Shown here in pieces: positions 63,592 to 64,000 of a stretch of DNA of 64,000 nucleotides. Numbering within the stretch: the stretch's first letter is position 1; the number at the start of each line of letters is the position of its first letter. Below the pieces are notes generated by a model that did not search any database, was not told the origin of the DNA, and worked only from the letters and a program-made list of their open reading frames with translations. The position numbers and the translations under genes are program-made. The DNA is taken from assembly GCF_013303125.1 (NCBI RefSeq), contig NZ_JABTTE010000010.1:49749-113748 (forward strand), given 5' to 3'. This DNA comes from Calidifontibacillus erzurumensis (GTDB lineage: Bacteria; Bacillota; Bacilli; Bacillales; Bacillaceae_J).

Positions 63592-63681
63592 TTAATTTTC
63601 ATTTGGTTTGTCATTGTATCCAGCAGTAAAGATCGCTGTTAAAAATGCAAGGATAACAACCATGATTAAGATAAAACCCAT
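63592..63681 (-). CDS. 29-aa membrane peptide
   Basis: A very short gene on the minus strand with an excellent AAGGAGGG ribosome binding site 7 nt before the ATG. The peptide is MGFILIMVVILAFLTAIF followed by TAGYNDKPNEN: one membrane helix with a short polar tail. A TATAAT lies about 45 nt upstream on the same strand. The layout resembles small subunits of membrane complexes, such as cytochrome oxidase accessory peptides, but no family is recognised. Confidence 0.6.
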   Translation of the reverse strand: MGFILIMVVILAFLTAIFTAGYNDKPNEN

Positions 63682-64000
63682 GGGAAAACCCTCCTTATGT
63701 AAGCGTTCCAAAGACAAAATATAGTTCTATTATAGCCCAACTTGTCTTAACTGTGAATGAAAACTAGAAATAAAATTTGAAAATGAGGTAGATCCCCATG
63801 AATGAGGCATCTGAAACAAACACAATTGAAATAATGATCCCACATAAATGACTTAATTATTTTATTAAAAATCGTGCAAGATTATTCCCTGTTTATTGCA
63901 AAATAGAAGTACAGAGATTTGCAGAGAATTTATGCAGAACCAAGCTGCATAAAAAAAGGCTTGCCAGCTTTTCAATAACCCCTTACTGTTTTGATTGACA
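63682..64000. other. Window end; nothing recognised
   Basis: AT-rich sequence with the minus-strand promoter of the 29-aa gene near 63728. No open frame with a ribosome binding site is visible in the last 250 bases. Confidence 0.35.

Overview
The window looks like chromosome of a low-GC Bacillota bacterium of the Bacillaceae type. AT-rich codons, strong GGAGG-type ribosome binding sites, sigma-A promoters with 17-nt spacers, sigma-54 promoters, and many Bacillus-specific families (DUF1659, DUF2922, DUF3055, GabR, YlaM-type glutaminase, the YrkEFHJ set, an EMO/FadF-type oxidoreductase) point the same way. I cannot name the species. I see no rRNA, tRNA or CRISPR array.

1-15.1 kb is an accessory, partly decayed stretch. 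It holds the small DUF2922 and DUF1659 genes, a Bacillus wHTH protein, a secreted copper-amine-oxidase-N-like protein, an internally deleted IS21-family element, an hsdM'-hsdR' deletion scar of a type I restriction system, an intact two-gene Gabija defence system (gajA-gajB), an IS4-type transposase wreck, a frameshifted Hanks-type kinase, a 5'-truncated PRA-PH/MazG-like gene, an unrecognised 313-aa protein, and a nested palindrome beside another wreck.

15.1-24.5 kb is an organosulfur-scavenging operon: a sulfonate-type ABC importer, two DszA/NtaA-type FMN monooxygenases, an MFS transporter and an SsuE-like FMN reductase. In front of it are three tandem copies of a sigma-A promoter, a short covarying leader hairpin and a terminator. 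This is the most interesting unexplained signal in the window. A divergent MFS gene follows.

25.4-39.3 kb is a sigma-54 regulon: a GlcD-type flavoprotein, a split Fe-S/CCG pair, EtfBA, an aldehyde dehydrogenase and a membrane EMO-type oxidoreductase, with an NCS1 permease operon on the other strand. Three good -24/-12 promoters are present, and one EBP-type activator with a C-terminal Cache-like sensor is encoded inside the cluster. The likely flow is an imported compound to aldehyde to (hydroxy)acid, with electrons going through ETF and EMO to menaquinone; the substrate is unknown.

40-50.3 kb carries glutamate/GABA metabolism: an APC permease, a GabR-type regulator, gabT, gabD, glutamate dehydrogenase, gltX and an amidohydrolase. 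The same operator, TTGGTAC-N16-TTGGTAC, lies before the permease, gabT and the amidohydrolase, which suggests one GabR-like regulon.

50.4-64 kb has a 40-aa peptide gene with its own promoter and terminator, glycerate kinase, a persulfide-handling operon (TusA, rhodanese, TusA-rhodanese, DsrE, rhodanese-MBL dioxygenase, TSUP exporter) behind a CsoR/CstR-like operator, a 2-hydroxyacid dehydrogenase, glutaminase, queG, an MGMT, four 47-bp tandem repeats, an amidase-domain protein and trmL.
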